This document shows, piece after piece, positions 46,198 through 56,341 of a stretch of 64,000 bases of DNA. Source of the stretch: Vibrio cincinnatiensis. Lineage in GTDB: Bacteria > Pseudomonadota > Gammaproteobacteria > Enterobacterales > Vibrionaceae. The notes beneath the pieces were generated by a model that saw only the letters and a list, made by a program, of their open reading frames with translations, was not told the origin of the DNA and made no database searches. A program made the translations under genes and the position numbers. The first letter of the stretch is position 1. Every line of letters begins with the position of its first letter. The DNA lies in the NCBI RefSeq assembly GCF_022113815.1, contig NZ_SGOM01000002.1, positions 1-64,000 on the forward strand. The letters are read 5' to 3'.

Positions 46198-48342
46198 CTA
46201 CTCCGCTAACGCAAAGGTAGCAAAACTGCCTTGCGTAATGTATTGCTGGCTTTCCTCAGTCTGTACATTCTCCGCATTCACTTTATTGAGCACTGCGCCC
46301 AACACATGAATGGATTCTTGTTGCAATTTCTGTACATCATGCACGATGGCAGGCGCTTGACGCTGCTCTGCTTCCACCACAATGCAAACGGTATCCAAAC
46401 TTTGCGCCGCCACTTGGCTATCTTTACTGTCACTGAGTGCCGGTAAATTCACAATGACCACCTCATACTGAGCCGTCAAGAGAGTGAAGAGTTCTGCGTA
46501 ACGGGAGTTAGCGAATAAAACCAGCGGGGATGATGTCCATTCGCCTCGAGGCAAGAAATCACACTGTGGGCTGAGAGGCTGAATCAGCGATTCTAGCGGT
46601 TGTGTTTCATTCACCCATTGCGCCACGCCTAATGCTTCTGATCCGCTCTTGTGAGGTATAGCAAGAGACAGCGCCTGCTCACTGCGATAATCCAGATCAA
46701 CCAACAAGGTTCGCTGATTATGGCTGTACGCTTTAGCCAGTAGCTCTGCCACCAATGAACTGCCTTCTTGTACGGTAGTGGCCACGACCCCAATCGAACG
46801 AGAATCGGGAGAGGTTAAACGGATTGCCGTTTTCAAACCAAGCAGCATTTCCATCGCGTACGGGTTCGTTTGCACCAAGTCACTCAACTGCTCACGGGGT
46901 CCATCAAGCGCAAAATCCGGCAAATCCGCTAATGGCACTAAACCCAACTTTCTTTGCACTTGATCTAAGCGATAAATTTTTCTATCCAATGCCACACGAA
47001 TCAGTAAAAATAGAATGCAAAGTATCGGTGTTAACACTCCCACCATAGTCAAGAGCAACACTTTATTGGGTTTTTGTGGTCGTTTTGCCGCAGTGGCCGG
47101 ATCATACAGAACCGCATCAGGCTCTTTATATTGTGCGGCTAACGCCAACTCTTTACTGCGCAAGAAAAGATCACGATACAAATCTTCGGTTTTTTCTAAA
47201 TCGGTTTTTAAGCTCTCGTAATGATCACGTTTCGCCACTAAAGTTTTAAACTCACTTTTTTGAGCATTCAACACACTTCGATAGCGATTTTCTTTCCCCA
47301 AATCCGTTTGATATTGTTTGAGTAGCCCCACTTTTAATTCTTGCAGTAAGGCTCGAGTTTGATCTTCAATCGCTTGGATCTGCGCTTGTGCCTCCAAAAC
47401 CTTATTATGTTTCGGACCATAGCGAAGCTGTAAATCAGCCAAATGACGCTTAGCCTGAATCAAGGCAATACGTAAGTCTTGCATCTGCGGGTGGTTAGAG
47501 ACTTCAGGCAGTGATGCAATTTCTTCAATCGGCGCATTTAAATTTTTTGCCACTAACTCATACTGAGCTTGCGAGGCCAAACGGCGCTCTTTTGCATCTG
47601 CCAGCTTGTTCGTGGTAATGCTCAGCTCTTCGGTTTCATACCCATCAATACCACGAAAAGTCAGTAACCCAGCATCATCAAGAAACTGCTCCATTTCTTT
47701 CTTTTTCGCGACAATTTGCTCAGCTAAGGTTTTCATTTGTTGCTCGTTCCAACCTTGTGCTGTCTGAGTTTTTTCCACCTTTTTCTCAACCGAGTAGTCG
47801 ATAAATGCTTGAGCTATCCCATTCGCCATGCGCGCTGCTTCTTGGTTATCTACCGATTCAAACGAGACATAAACCAATTGAGTTTGGCGAACAACAGTAA
47901 AAGTAACGTGTTCACGCACATATTTCAGCGCTTTTTCCATTCGCTCTTTCGCTGAAAGCGTCCACTCAGGATGCGTTTCACTCAGCGGTTGATCGCCGTT
48001 ATAACGAGCATCTTCTATTAAACCTAATGCATGAATGGCACTTTCCAACACCACACGAGATTGCATTAAATTATATTGCGTTTCGTAATAATGCCCACGG
48101 GTGGAATCATAACCATCCACTTGCTCAATAGGCGTGGCATTATCTTCCTGCGCTTTAAGCAATACCGTTGCCGTAGAAACATACTTAGCACTTAATGACA
48201 TCACTAATGGCACACACAACGCCACCACCAGTACAGTGATTAACACCACTTTCCAAGCGTATTTTTTAAGTGACTTTATTAACGGCATAAAATCAATACT
48301 GCTTTCCATTTTTTGGCCGTTTTCTACCATTGCTACTGACAT
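46198..48342 (-). CDS. Polysaccharide copolymerase with degenerate tyrosine-kinase domain (Wzc/VpsO-like)
   Basis: This inner-membrane protein sets chain length and links polymerase to the export pore. The 714 residues contain an N-terminal Wzz domain, two membrane segments (about 35-55 and 445-465), a long periplasmic coiled coil between them, the proline-rich PATAAKRPQKPNK motif before the second segment, and a C-terminal BY-kinase-like domain. That domain keeps Walker A' (LLVDLDYRS), but the Walker A lysine is missing (TTVQEGSSL near residue 526) and the Walker B aspartate is Asn (VVIVNLPAL). The usual C-terminal tyrosine cluster is reduced to one tyrosine. It therefore looks like a pseudo-kinase. 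I prefer ATG 48342, one base after the upstream stop. Confidence 0.9.
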   Translation of the reverse strand: MSVAMVENGQKMESSIDFMPLIKSLKKYAWKVVLITVLVVALCVPLVMSLSAKYVSTATVLLKAQEDNATPIEQVDGYDSTRGHYYETQYNLMQSRVVLESAIHALGLIEDARYNGDQPLSETHPEWTLSAKERMEKALKYVREHVTFTVVRQTQLVYVSFESVDNQEAARMANGIAQAFIDYSVEKKVEKTQTAQGWNEQQMKTLAEQIVAKKKEMEQFLDDAGLLTFRGIDGYETEELSITTNKLADAKERRLASQAQYELVAKNLNAPIEEIASLPEVSNHPQMQDLRIALIQAKRHLADLQLRYGPKHNKVLEAQAQIQAIEDQTRALLQELKVGLLKQYQTDLGKENRYRSVLNAQKSEFKTLVAKRDHYESLKTDLEKTEDLYRDLFLRSKELALAAQYKEPDAVLYDPATAAKRPQKPNKVLLLTMVGVLTPILCILFLLIRVALDRKIYRLDQVQRKLGLVPLADLPDFALDGPREQLSDLVQTNPYAMEMLLGLKTAIRLTSPDSRSIGVVATTVQEGSSLVAELLAKAYSHNQRTLLVDLDYRSEQALSLAIPHKSGSEALGVAQWVNETQPLESLIQPLSPQCDFLPRGEWTSSPLVLFANSRYAELFTLLTAQYEVVIVNLPALSDSKDSQVAAQSLDTVCIVVEAEQRQAPAIVHDVQKLQQESIHVLGAVLNKVNAENVQTEESQQYITQGSFATFALAE

Positions 48343-48343
48343 A

Positions 48344-48916
48344 TTAGAAAAAACTCTGCTCGACGATGATAGTATCACCAGGTTGGACAAGATGGGTTAG
48401 CGGAACTTTCTTTTGCAATTCATCGCTAGATGAAACGCGAATACTGATATCTTTTCTATCAGCACGATCGGTAAATCCGCCCGCCAAAGCCACCGCTTGC
48501 TCAACCGTTAAGTGAGGTTGATACTCATAACCATTAGGTTGTTTGACTTCACCCGTGACATAAATTTGCCGAAAGGCATTCAAATTGATCGTCACCATAG
48601 GATTGAGTAAGTAGTCACCACGCAAACGGGTTTCAATTTCGGTTTCGACTTCATTCGCCGTACGCCCGTTGAGTTTCACTTCACCAATATAGGGAAAGTT
48701 AACCACTCCCGATTTGCTGATCTTAAACTTCATCGACATATCACTTTCACCATGCACGATAATGTCGATCATATCGCCAGTACCTAAGTGATAATCCTGA
48801 CTGACAAGGGGAAGGCTCTGTTCTGGCTCAGCCGATGGCTGAGGCGTTACCGCCGCCTGAGCCGGCATCAGAATCAAACAGATCATGGTTAACCACGTAA
48901 ACATCAATGCTCGCAT
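48344..48916 (-). CDS. Polysaccharide export protein, Wza/VpsN-like
   Basis: A 190-residue periplasmic or outer-membrane export protein. A signal peptide (MRALMFTWLTMICLILMPAQA) precedes a polysaccharide-export domain (DYHLGTGDMIDIIVHGE, about 41-115) and one SLBB domain (VTGEVKQPNGYEY, about 118-185). There is no lipobox cysteine and no C-terminal outer-membrane helix of the Escherichia coli Wza type. It probably pairs with the separate beta-barrel protein encoded just upstream. Order and content resemble vibrio vpsL-M-N-O. Confidence 0.9.
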   Translation of the reverse strand: MRALMFTWLTMICLILMPAQAAVTPQPSAEPEQSLPLVSQDYHLGTGDMIDIIVHGESDMSMKFKISKSGVVNFPYIGEVKLNGRTANEVETEIETRLRGDYLLNPMVTINLNAFRQIYVTGEVKQPNGYEYQPHLTVEQAVALAGGFTDRADRKDISIRVSSSDELQKKVPLTHLVQPGDTIIVEQSFF

Positions 48917-50236
48917 TTATATTTGTACCTTTAATAGTAACTGAATAAGGGAGTCTTCATAACCTAACAGCCTATTTACAGATTTTTCTGTACCGTCAGC
49001 CCCGCTCGAATTATAGTCAGGCTCTTTTAATACTAGCCGACTAGACGGGGTATTTGAGGCTAACTTACTCCACTGATAATTTAACTCTAGCCGAATCGAG
49101 GGTCTAAAGTCGTAACCGATTGATGCTTTAGCAACCTGAACTCGGTCTAACCGGTCTTGATTAGGAATGCGATAATCATCGGTTTGATAACGGTAACCCA
49201 ATGTGGTGGTTAATCGCTCAACCCACCAATGATGTGTCCATGCAAGACCATAATTACTTTCTAAAATATACCCACCCTCTTGCTCAGGATCTTTTACCTT
49301 CTGCCAAGTAGAGAATGAGAACGTTGAATGATTCACTGGCTGCCAATCCAGTGTTAAATCCCAGTTAAAGCCGGTAAAGGTTTTGGCATTGTCATCATTG
49401 GGAAAATCTTTGTAGAGCAACGCCACATTGCCTTCGATGGTCGTTTTACCGCTTCGCTCACTATTGACGCCAAATAGCAGGTAATATTCATTACTGCGTT
49501 TATTGTCTGCTTGTTCATAGTGACGACGGTTAGTAATTAAGCTGTAACGGAAACGACTTTTACTGCTGTATTGATCAAACAGATCCAGCACTAACGTGTC
49601 TTCTCGCCACTCTTGTTGCAATAAATGGTCATAGAAGTCTTGATCCCGTTCAAAGTCATCCGTATCCCGAAAAGACAAGGTTTTACGCTGAGCCATAACT
49701 TCAAACTTGCCACGCCCTTCTGGTGCACCATAGCTATACCGTACTTGGTTATCTGACAGTGAATTTTTCAACCCCGCCTCAGAAAAACCATACTTGACTA
49801 AATCTTCTTGGCTAAATCCTTCGGATATCCCTTGTCCACGACGCTCTTGCCCGTAGTTTTGCGAAAGGTTGACCGACAAGCCATGCATACGACCAAAACG
49901 CCACGAAGCTTCCAGCTGCAAAAAATGCTGTTGGTAATCATCCGCAGAAGAGGCGTCATAACGACGAAATTCTCCGCTGTACATTAAGGTATAACGATCT
50001 TCCCCTCGTTCACCTATCGCTTGAAGCATCGGTGATACCGTCCAAAAATCAGAATCTACTGCATCGTCAGACCAGCGTTGATACGTCACATTACTCTCAT
50101 GACCATAGTCCACCCCGAGCTGGCTTTGCACATCAATTCCAGCCAAACCAATATGGGATTTTGGCGTAAGATCAGCATAAGCCACTGGGGTTAAACTCAG
50201 GATCAATACAGTACTAGTAAGCCGTTTCACTGACAA
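48917..50236 (-). CDS. Outer-membrane beta-barrel protein of the exopolysaccharide operon
   Basis: A 439-residue protein with a signal peptide (MSVKRLTSTVLILSLTPVAYA) and dense amphipathic beta strands with many aromatic residues (RYSLITNRRHYEQADNK; TTLGYRYQTDDYRIPNQD). It fits the BBP2-type barrels found between the priming transferase and Wza-like gene in vibrio vps/cps operons, and may form the outer-membrane exit. Its stop is directly against the next start, and its own start overlaps the priming transferase gene by 23 bases. Confidence 0.85.
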   Translation of the reverse strand: MSVKRLTSTVLILSLTPVAYADLTPKSHIGLAGIDVQSQLGVDYGHESNVTYQRWSDDAVDSDFWTVSPMLQAIGERGEDRYTLMYSGEFRRYDASSADDYQQHFLQLEASWRFGRMHGLSVNLSQNYGQERRGQGISEGFSQEDLVKYGFSEAGLKNSLSDNQVRYSYGAPEGRGKFEVMAQRKTLSFRDTDDFERDQDFYDHLLQQEWREDTLVLDLFDQYSSKSRFRYSLITNRRHYEQADNKRSNEYYLLFGVNSERSGKTTIEGNVALLYKDFPNDDNAKTFTGFNWDLTLDWQPVNHSTFSFSTWQKVKDPEQEGGYILESNYGLAWTHHWWVERLTTTLGYRYQTDDYRIPNQDRLDRVQVAKASIGYDFRPSIRLELNYQWSKLASNTPSSRLVLKEPDYNSSGADGTEKSVNRLLGYEDSLIQLLLKVQI

Positions 50237-51629
50237 AGCCTTTGAAGATAGTCAGAAAAATAATTTTGAGATCCAACCACAAGCTCCAGTTTTGCATGTA
50301 CTGGATATCATACCGAACTCGTTTTTCCATTTTATCTAAGGTATCGGTTTCACCTCGATAGCCGTTAATTTGAGCCCACCCGGTAATACCGGGTTTAATT
50401 TTGTGTCGAATCATATAGTTATCAACAATTTGACGATATTGTTCATTATGAGCTACGGCATGAGGCCTTGGCCCCACTATCGACATCGAACCTTGTAACA
50501 CATTAAGAAATTGGGGTAATTCATCCAAAGAAGTTCGACGAATAAACGCCCCAAACCGTGTCACCCGTGGGTCGTTTTTGGTTGCTTGCGTGACGACGGC
50601 ATCATTTTCCATCACTTTCATGGAACGAAATTTCCACACTTTGATCTTCTTCCCACCGAGCCCATAGCGATCTTGCTTAAAGAGCACGGGGCCTGGAGAG
50701 CTCAATTTTACACCAATCGCAATCGCAACAAGGATAGGTGAAATCAGCAAGGTAATGATGCTGCCAATCAGCAGATCTTCTAAACGTTTTACCAGTGCCC
50801 CCACACCACCGAATGGTGAACTAAATACACTGAAGGTTTGTACGCCATCAATCGTTTTTATCTGTGAAACGCTGAGGTTATACGTATAAAGATCTGGGAC
50901 TAAAAACGTGTTCACGGTACTGTCAGATAACTCATCCAACAGATAACGGATGCGATCTTTCGCTATCATAGGTAACGCAATATACACCTCATCAAGCTCA
51001 CCAGCGCGTGCTTTTTCTAATACTGTTGCCACCTTCCCAACCACCGCAGAACGTTTCGGATAAGCAAAACGACTTTCGGCACGATCATCATAAAACGCGA
51101 TGTCCAGATCACTTTTATGGTGCGTTCGTGTTAAGGCCCGTTCAATGGCTAAGCCACCTGGAGTTAAGCCAATCACTGCAATACGATGTTGTCGATTTAG
51201 AATTTTTCTTAATCCACGCACAGACGTAATCGCTAGTACTCGGATAGCTAAAAGTATCGCAAAAGCAAGAGCATACCACTGCTCAAATATCACCGGATTG
51301 AGATTGGTAATTCGATAACCTTCAAGATTTTTAAACGTAAACTTCGCCAGCTCCATGACAAGCGCCGCGATCACTAAGGTAAATAGAAGCCGGAAAAATG
51401 AAAGACAGATCCGACGCAAAACGGAACTGGAATAGAGATGGAGGTATTCACCTATCAATAAAAAAATTACCGAAAAGAGAAACCCAGCGGTGAGATCAAT
51501 CGCCGTTTCTTTAAAGCCCAATAGATTGAGCAGTAACATAAGTGTGAAATTAATGGTAATGAAGTCGAAAAATTTTAATACGGTGGCGTAACCATCATCT
51601 GCCAACTGTAGCGCTTTTTTGGGTGTCAT
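50214..51629 (-). CDS. Undecaprenyl-phosphate sugar-1-phosphate transferase (priming enzyme, VpsL/WcaJ-like)
   Basis: This enzyme starts the repeat unit by attaching a sugar phosphate (often glucose-1-phosphate) to undecaprenyl phosphate. The 471 residues contain four to five N-terminal membrane segments (about 20-130), a Rossmann-like middle domain (IAVIGLTPGGLAIERAL), a further membrane segment (about 285-305), and the catalytic domain with KVWKFRSMKV, the aspartate-glutamate pair of TSLDELPQFLN, and VGPRPHAVAH. It is the first gene of the operon. The ribosome site is weak (AGTAGG about 10 bases from the ATG). Confidence 0.93.
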   Translation of the reverse strand: MTPKKALQLADDGYATVLKFFDFITINFTLMLLLNLLGFKETAIDLTAGFLFSVIFLLIGEYLHLYSSSVLRRICLSFFRLLFTLVIAALVMELAKFTFKNLEGYRITNLNPVIFEQWYALAFAILLAIRVLAITSVRGLRKILNRQHRIAVIGLTPGGLAIERALTRTHHKSDLDIAFYDDRAESRFAYPKRSAVVGKVATVLEKARAGELDEVYIALPMIAKDRIRYLLDELSDSTVNTFLVPDLYTYNLSVSQIKTIDGVQTFSVFSSPFGGVGALVKRLEDLLIGSIITLLISPILVAIAIGVKLSSPGPVLFKQDRYGLGGKKIKVWKFRSMKVMENDAVVTQATKNDPRVTRFGAFIRRTSLDELPQFLNVLQGSMSIVGPRPHAVAHNEQYRQIVDNYMIRHKIKPGITGWAQINGYRGETDTLDKMEKRVRYDIQYMQNWSLWLDLKIIFLTIFKGFVSETAY

Positions 51630-51815
51630 CGATTGGAGGCCTACTGACTATATATACAAAAGTAAGCATAACATTTACTTATGTATTCAACTATAGAAGA
51701 GATAACGTAGCTCTGCCATCCTAGCGCTCTCTGTTTATCTTCCTTGCGGTTGTTGCATAGGGTAGAAGATTTGTAGAAATGACGATGTCAAATCTTTGTC
51801 AATATTAGAGTAAAA
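51630..51815 (-). promoter_or_regulatory. Promoter region of the exopolysaccharide operon
   Basis: About 185 AT-rich bases precede the priming transferase gene. On the minus strand a TATATA-type box lies near 51643-51652. Regulator sites were not recognised; in vibrios such operons are often controlled by cyclic di-GMP-responsive factors, which is only an inference here. Confidence 0.45.
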
Positions 51816-51850
51816 GCACCACAATGGATACCGTTCATCCATTGTGGTGC
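51816..51850 (-). terminator. Rho-independent terminator of the RND efflux operon
   Basis: A 14-bp perfect stem (51816-51829 with 51837-51850, 7-base loop) is followed on the minus strand by TTTTA. Confidence 0.92.
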
Positions 51851-51867
51851 CTGATATCTCAGTGAGA

Positions 51868-54800
51868 CTATTCGTCATCAACGTTTGTTAAACGTGTATT
51901 ACCGCCATGAACTTTTTCTCGCTGGCGTTGCACCAGAGCATAGAATCCAGGAATCAAGAAAGTTCCTGCCAACAGCACACACAATAAGCCTCCAACCAGA
52001 GAGATTCCCAATGAGTTTTGACTCACATGTCCAGCCCCTGAGGCAAAGATCAACGGAAATATACCAAGAATGAACGACCAAGACGTCATGTTCACGGCCC
52101 GAAAACGCAACTTACCACCATCAATGGAGGCCTGTTCAATGGAAGCATTTTTCTCTTCACGCTCCATTTTGGCAAATTCAACAATCAAAATGGCATTTTT
52201 TGCGGCTAAGGCAATCAATAACACTAACCCAATTTGGGCATAAAGGTTAAGTGCTGTTCCAGTCACAAATAATGCGAGGAATGAACCTAACGTAGCCACG
52301 GGAACTACCAAAATAATGGCCAGGGGAATACTCCAACTCTCATACTGAGCAACCATAAATAGGTAGATAAAGATCAACGCTAAAGCAAAAGCATAAATGG
52401 CTTGGTTGCCAGCGAGGACTTCTTGATAGGCCATGCCCGTCCATTCAAACTGGTAGCCTTGCGGCAAGACCTGAGCCGCCACTCTTTCCATTGCGGCCAG
52501 CGCATCGCCACTGGAATACCCCGGAGCCGGCTGCCCTTGTATAATCGCACTGCGATACATGTTGTAACGCCATGCTACATCCGGCTCAAACACTTCACTA
52601 TAGCTGACCAAGGTATTGAGCGGAACCATCTCCCCCCCAGTAGAGCGAACATGGAAATGTTTCAGATCTGTCATTGAGTTACGGTGTTCACTATCGGCTT
52701 GCATAGTCACCCGGAAGTTCTTACCAAACATCGTAAAATCATTGACATACATAGAGCCTAAGTTGCCCTGCAGTGTCTGGAAAATATCCGATAATGAAAT
52801 GCCTAACTGCTTAGCTTTCTCTCGATCAATATCCAGATAATAATGCGGAACGTTGGCACGAAACGTACTAAAGGCATAAGCGATTTCTGGCTGCTGAGTC
52901 GCGGCTCGTATTACATCATCCATCACCATAGCGAGATCGGTTCGGCTACGACCCAAAGAATCTTCTAGTACAAACTCAAACCCTGATGCAGCGCCCATTC
53001 CTGGAACCGCTGGCGGCCCCATAGCAAAGACAACAGCTTGAGGTAAGGTTTGCGCAGCTCTGGCATTAATGCGTAAGGCAATGGCGTTTGCGGAGTGATC
53101 CCCCGAAAAACTTTGTCGAGTTTCCCAGTCATACAATTTAATAAACATGGATGCGCCATTCGATGCCGCCGCCCCCGTCATAAAGGAGTAACCATTGGCT
53201 ATCGTGACACCATCAACACCAGGTTCTTCCTCAATCATTTGCATCAATTGTGCTGTCGTTGCTTCCGTACGAGATAAAGAGGCAGAATCTGGCAACTGAA
53301 TATTCACCAACAAAATCCCTTTATCTTCCTGTGGAACAAAAGCGGTCGAGGTTGTTTTCGCCATCCAGCTCACACTGCCTACCGCGATAATAAAGAAAGC
53401 GGCTAACAACACACTTTTTTTCACGAGAAAGCCTGCGATCTGACCATAGCGATGAGTAATATGGTTTAAGCCACGGTTAAAGCTTTTAAACCAACGGGCG
53501 GTATTCTCTCCTCCTTGTTTCAATAACAGTGAGCAAAGAGCCGGAGATAATGTCAAAGCATTCACCGAGGAGATCACAACCGAAATACAGATAGTTAATG
53601 CAAACTGGCGATACATAATCCCGGTAATGCCAGGCAGCATCGCAACGGGAAGGAAAACCGCCAGCAGAACCAAAGTGGAAGTTATGATTGGGCCGGTCAC
53701 CTCTTTCATGGCCATCAGTGTGGCTTTACGTGGACTAAGGCTGGGATCTTTCGCCATGGTTGTATCGACGTTTTCAATTACCAAAATGGCATCGTCAACC
53801 ACAATACCAATCGCCAAAATAAGCCCAAATAATGTCACGGTGTTAATGGTAAAGCCCGTCAGCAACATAAAAGCAAACGTACCAATCAAAGATACTGGAA
53901 TCGCCACAACCGGAATTAAGGTGGAACGGAAACTGCCTAAAAAGAGATAGGTCACCGCAATGACCAAAACGACCGCTTCCACCAAGGTTTTGACCACCCC
54001 TCGTATCGATTCTGAAACGAATAAGGTCGTATCATAGCTAGTTTCATAGGCCATTCCTTCAGGAAAGATGCCGCTCATGCTCTCCAGCTTCTCCATGACT
54101 GCTTTACCACTGTCTAATGCATTCGCATCAGACTGTAATGATAAGGCGACAATCGATGATTCCCGGCCACGGAATTGACCGTTACCATCGTAGAATTTTT
54201 TACCCAATTCAATACGAGCCACATCTTTTAAGTAAACGCTCGAACCATCGTTGTTGGCCCGAAGAACGATGTTCTCAAACTCCTGAACGGATTCCAAACG
54301 CCCTTTTGTGACAAGGTTAAACTGAACATCTTGTGGGTTGGCATAAGGCGCAGCTCCCATTCGTCCGGCCGCAACTTGGGCATTTTGTTCCGCTAAAGCC
54401 GCATACACATCCGATGTGGTCAGTTTGAGACTCGCCATTTTTTTCGGATCCAACCACACCCGCATCGCATATTCACCCCCGCCTATAACGCTCACTTCAC
54501 TGATGCCTTTCACCCTAGCGAGTTGATCTTTCACATTGAGATTAATGAAGTTCGTCAAAAATTGATCGTCATAGCGACCATCCGGTGAATAAAAGTTGAG
54601 AACCATCAGAATATCGGGTGAACGTTTTTTGACAGTTACGCCCACCATACGCACTTCTTGTGGTAATTTTGACTCAATCTGCGCCACTCGGTTTTGGACG
54701 TTAACTTGAGCCATATCGGGATCTGTCCCGATGTCAAAGGTTACCGTCAAGCTGTAAGAGCCATCATTGGCACTCTTGGATGACATATAAATCATGTTTT

Positions 54801-55020
54801 CCACGCCGTTGACCGAGGTTTCAATGGGGTCAGCAACCGCTTGCTCAACGACTTCAGCGCTGGCTCCGGTATAAAATGCCGTAACACTGACTGAAGGTGG
54901 ACTAATCGCGGGATATTCCGTGACCGGCAACAGTAGCAGTGCAATCGATCCTGCTAGCGTTAAAATAATGGAAATCACCAACGCGAACTTAGGGCGCTGG
55001 ATAAAGAAACGACTTAACAT
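51868..55020 (-). CDS. RND multidrug efflux transporter, inner-membrane pump (AcrB/HAE1 family)
   Basis: A proton-driven pump of 1050 residues, the normal length for the hydrophobe/amphiphile efflux family. It has twelve membrane segments and two large periplasmic loops. The N terminus [18 protein letters not shown], the proton-relay pair in [14 protein letters not shown] (segment 4), and [19 protein letters not shown] (second half) are typical. AAGGATAACG precedes the ATG. It lies 6 bases after the adaptor gene, forming a two-gene operon; the outer-membrane channel must be encoded elsewhere (TolC type). No regulator gene is adjacent. Confidence 0.96.
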   Translation of the reverse strand: MLSRFFIQRPKFALVISIILTLAGSIALLLLPVTEYPAISPPSVSVTAFYTGASAEVVEQAVADPIETSVNGVENMIYMSSKSANDGSYSLTVTFDIGTDPDMAQVNVQNRVAQIESKLPQEVRMVGVTVKKRSPDILMVLNFYSPDGRYDDQFLTNFINLNVKDQLARVKGISEVSVIGGGEYAMRVWLDPKKMASLKLTTSDVYAALAEQNAQVAAGRMGAAPYANPQDVQFNLVTKGRLESVQEFENIVLRANNDGSSVYLKDVARIELGKKFYDGNGQFRGRESSIVALSLQSDANALDSGKAVMEKLESMSGIFPEGMAYETSYDTTLFVSESIRGVVKTLVEAVVLVIAVTYLFLGSFRSTLIPVVAIPVSLIGTFAFMLLTGFTINTVTLFGLILAIGIVVDDAILVIENVDTTMAKDPSLSPRKATLMAMKEVTGPIITSTLVLLAVFLPVAMLPGITGIMYRQFALTICISVVISSVNALTLSPALCSLLLKQGGENTARWFKSFNRGLNHITHRYGQIAGFLVKKSVLLAAFFIIAVGSVSWMAKTTSTAFVPQEDKGILLVNIQLPDSASLSRTEATTAQLMQMIEEEPGVDGVTIANGYSFMTGAAASNGASMFIKLYDWETRQSFSGDHSANAIALRINARAAQTLPQAVVFAMGPPAVPGMGAASGFEFVLEDSLGRSRTDLAMVMDDVIRAATQQPEIAYAFSTFRANVPHYYLDIDREKAKQLGISLSDIFQTLQGNLGSMYVNDFTMFGKNFRVTMQADSEHRNSMTDLKHFHVRSTGGEMVPLNTLVSYSEVFEPDVAWRYNMYRSAIIQGQPAPGYSSGDALAAMERVAAQVLPQGYQFEWTGMAYQEVLAGNQAIYAFALALIFIYLFMVAQYESWSIPLAIILVVPVATLGSFLALFVTGTALNLYAQIGLVLLIALAAKNAILIVEFAKMEREEKNASIEQASIDGGKLRFRAVNMTSWSFILGIFPLIFASGAGHVSQNSLGISLVGGLLCVLLAGTFLIPGFYALVQRQREKVHGGNTRLTNVDDE

Positions 55021-55026
55021 GGCGCG

Positions 55027-56154
55027 TTATCCTTCTTTTTCCTCGGCGGTTTGAGTTCGTACTGCAACGCCGTTACGAATGCGTTGTAGCCCTTGAGTGA
55101 CCACAACATCACCAGAATTAAGACCTTGATGAATGATCACCCCTTGTGGTTGCTGAGAACCCAACTCGACATTACGCCGTTCAACAATATTCCCATCGGT
55201 TAAGACCATGACAAAATGCCCCTCTAGATCCATCTGCACCGCTTTACGTGGTATGACGACGACCTCATTCGCCAGCTTGCTTCTCAACAAAACTTTGACA
55301 TGTTGCCCTGGCAATAACCGATGTTCAGGGTTAGGGAGTAAGGCTCGCATCGCAATCGTGCCGGTTTTTACATCAATACGGTTGCTTAAAAAATCTAACG
55401 TACCGAGTTGGGGATGTGCTTCGCCATTTTCTAATAATATTTGCACCTCAATATCGTTGACTTCGCTGCGACCATCACCACTGACTTTATCAATGGCATA
55501 GATTAAGCGCTCACGCTCACTGACACTAAAGCTGGCGTGAATAGGGTCTAAACTGACTAACGTTGTCAACACGCCCAACGAAGGAGACAGTAAATCACCT
55601 TGACTGACTTTACTGCTGCTGATCCGGCCAGTAAACGGTGCTCGGATCTCCGTATAGGAGAGGTTTACTTCTGCCAATTTTAGCTGCGCTTTCGAAGCCT
55701 CTACCGCAGCCTCGGCTCCTAACAGATTCGCATTCAGAGTGTCGAATTCAGATTGAGAAATACTGCCGCGAGGCAACAAATTCTGTGCGCGTTTAAAATC
55801 TAACGAGGCTTTCTTATGTGCCGCTTCCGATTGCGCAACGGCTGCTTTAGCACTGGCAAGTTGTGCTTGAAATGATGAAGGTTCGATGCTGTATAAAAGC
55901 TGGCCTTTTTCTACAATCTGTCCTTCAGCAAAATGGCGTTCTTTCAGGTATCCCGTGATCTGAGCCGTAATATCCGTATCTTCTACGGCCTCAGCTCGGC
56001 CAATATAAGTCGCGCTGGGTTGGTAAGAGATCACACTCACGGGTTGAGTCACCACCAAGGGTAAGGTGGCAGAGGGAGCAATAGAAGCGGGTTCTTTACA
56101 GCCACTCAGTAACAGTACGGCTGCCAGAGCCGAAACAAGTACGGTTCTTTTCAT
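55027..56154 (-). CDS. RND efflux adaptor (membrane fusion protein), lipoprotein
   Basis: The 375-residue adaptor links the pump to an outer-membrane channel. The signal ends in a lipobox (LLLSGCKEP, Cys near residue 19). Lipoyl halves flank a coiled-coil hairpin (about 90-160; GQIVEKGQLLYSIEPSSF before it, YTEIRAPFTGRISSSKVSQGDLL after it), followed by beta-barrel and membrane-proximal domains. ATG 56154 has AAAGGATTTGTC upstream and starts MKRTVLVSALAA; earlier ATGs at 56169 and 56187 are less likely. Confidence 0.95.
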   Translation of the reverse strand: MKRTVLVSALAAVLLLSGCKEPASIAPSATLPLVVTQPVSVISYQPSATYIGRAEAVEDTDITAQITGYLKERHFAEGQIVEKGQLLYSIEPSSFQAQLASAKAAVAQSEAAHKKASLDFKRAQNLLPRGSISQSEFDTLNANLLGAEAAVEASKAQLKLAEVNLSYTEIRAPFTGRISSSKVSQGDLLSPSLGVLTTLVSLDPIHASFSVSERERLIYAIDKVSGDGRSEVNDIEVQILLENGEAHPQLGTLDFLSNRIDVKTGTIAMRALLPNPEHRLLPGQHVKVLLRSKLANEVVVIPRKAVQMDLEGHFVMVLTDGNIVERRNVELGSQQPQGVIIHQGLNSGDVVVTQGLQRIRNGVAVRTQTAEEKEG

Positions 56155-56289
56155 GACAAATCCTTTCATCGATCTTAGTAAAGACAATCTATTGAACAGA
56201 TTATCAACAAATATCTGAAAAGCATCAGAAAAATCGGCGTAATTGTATCTCTCTGTAAGTTATGAAACCGCAATGTAAAGGATAATAAA

Positions 56290-56310
56290 AAGGAGCTATA
56301 ACCGCTCCTT
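56290..56310 (-). terminator. Rho-independent terminator after the fabH-like gene
   Basis: A 7-bp stem AAGGAGC/GCTCCTT (56290-56296 with 56304-56310) is followed on the minus strand by a T-run (TTTTTATTA). Confidence 0.85.
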
Positions 56311-56341
56311 AACGCATTACAAATACCAATTGTTTAAACCG

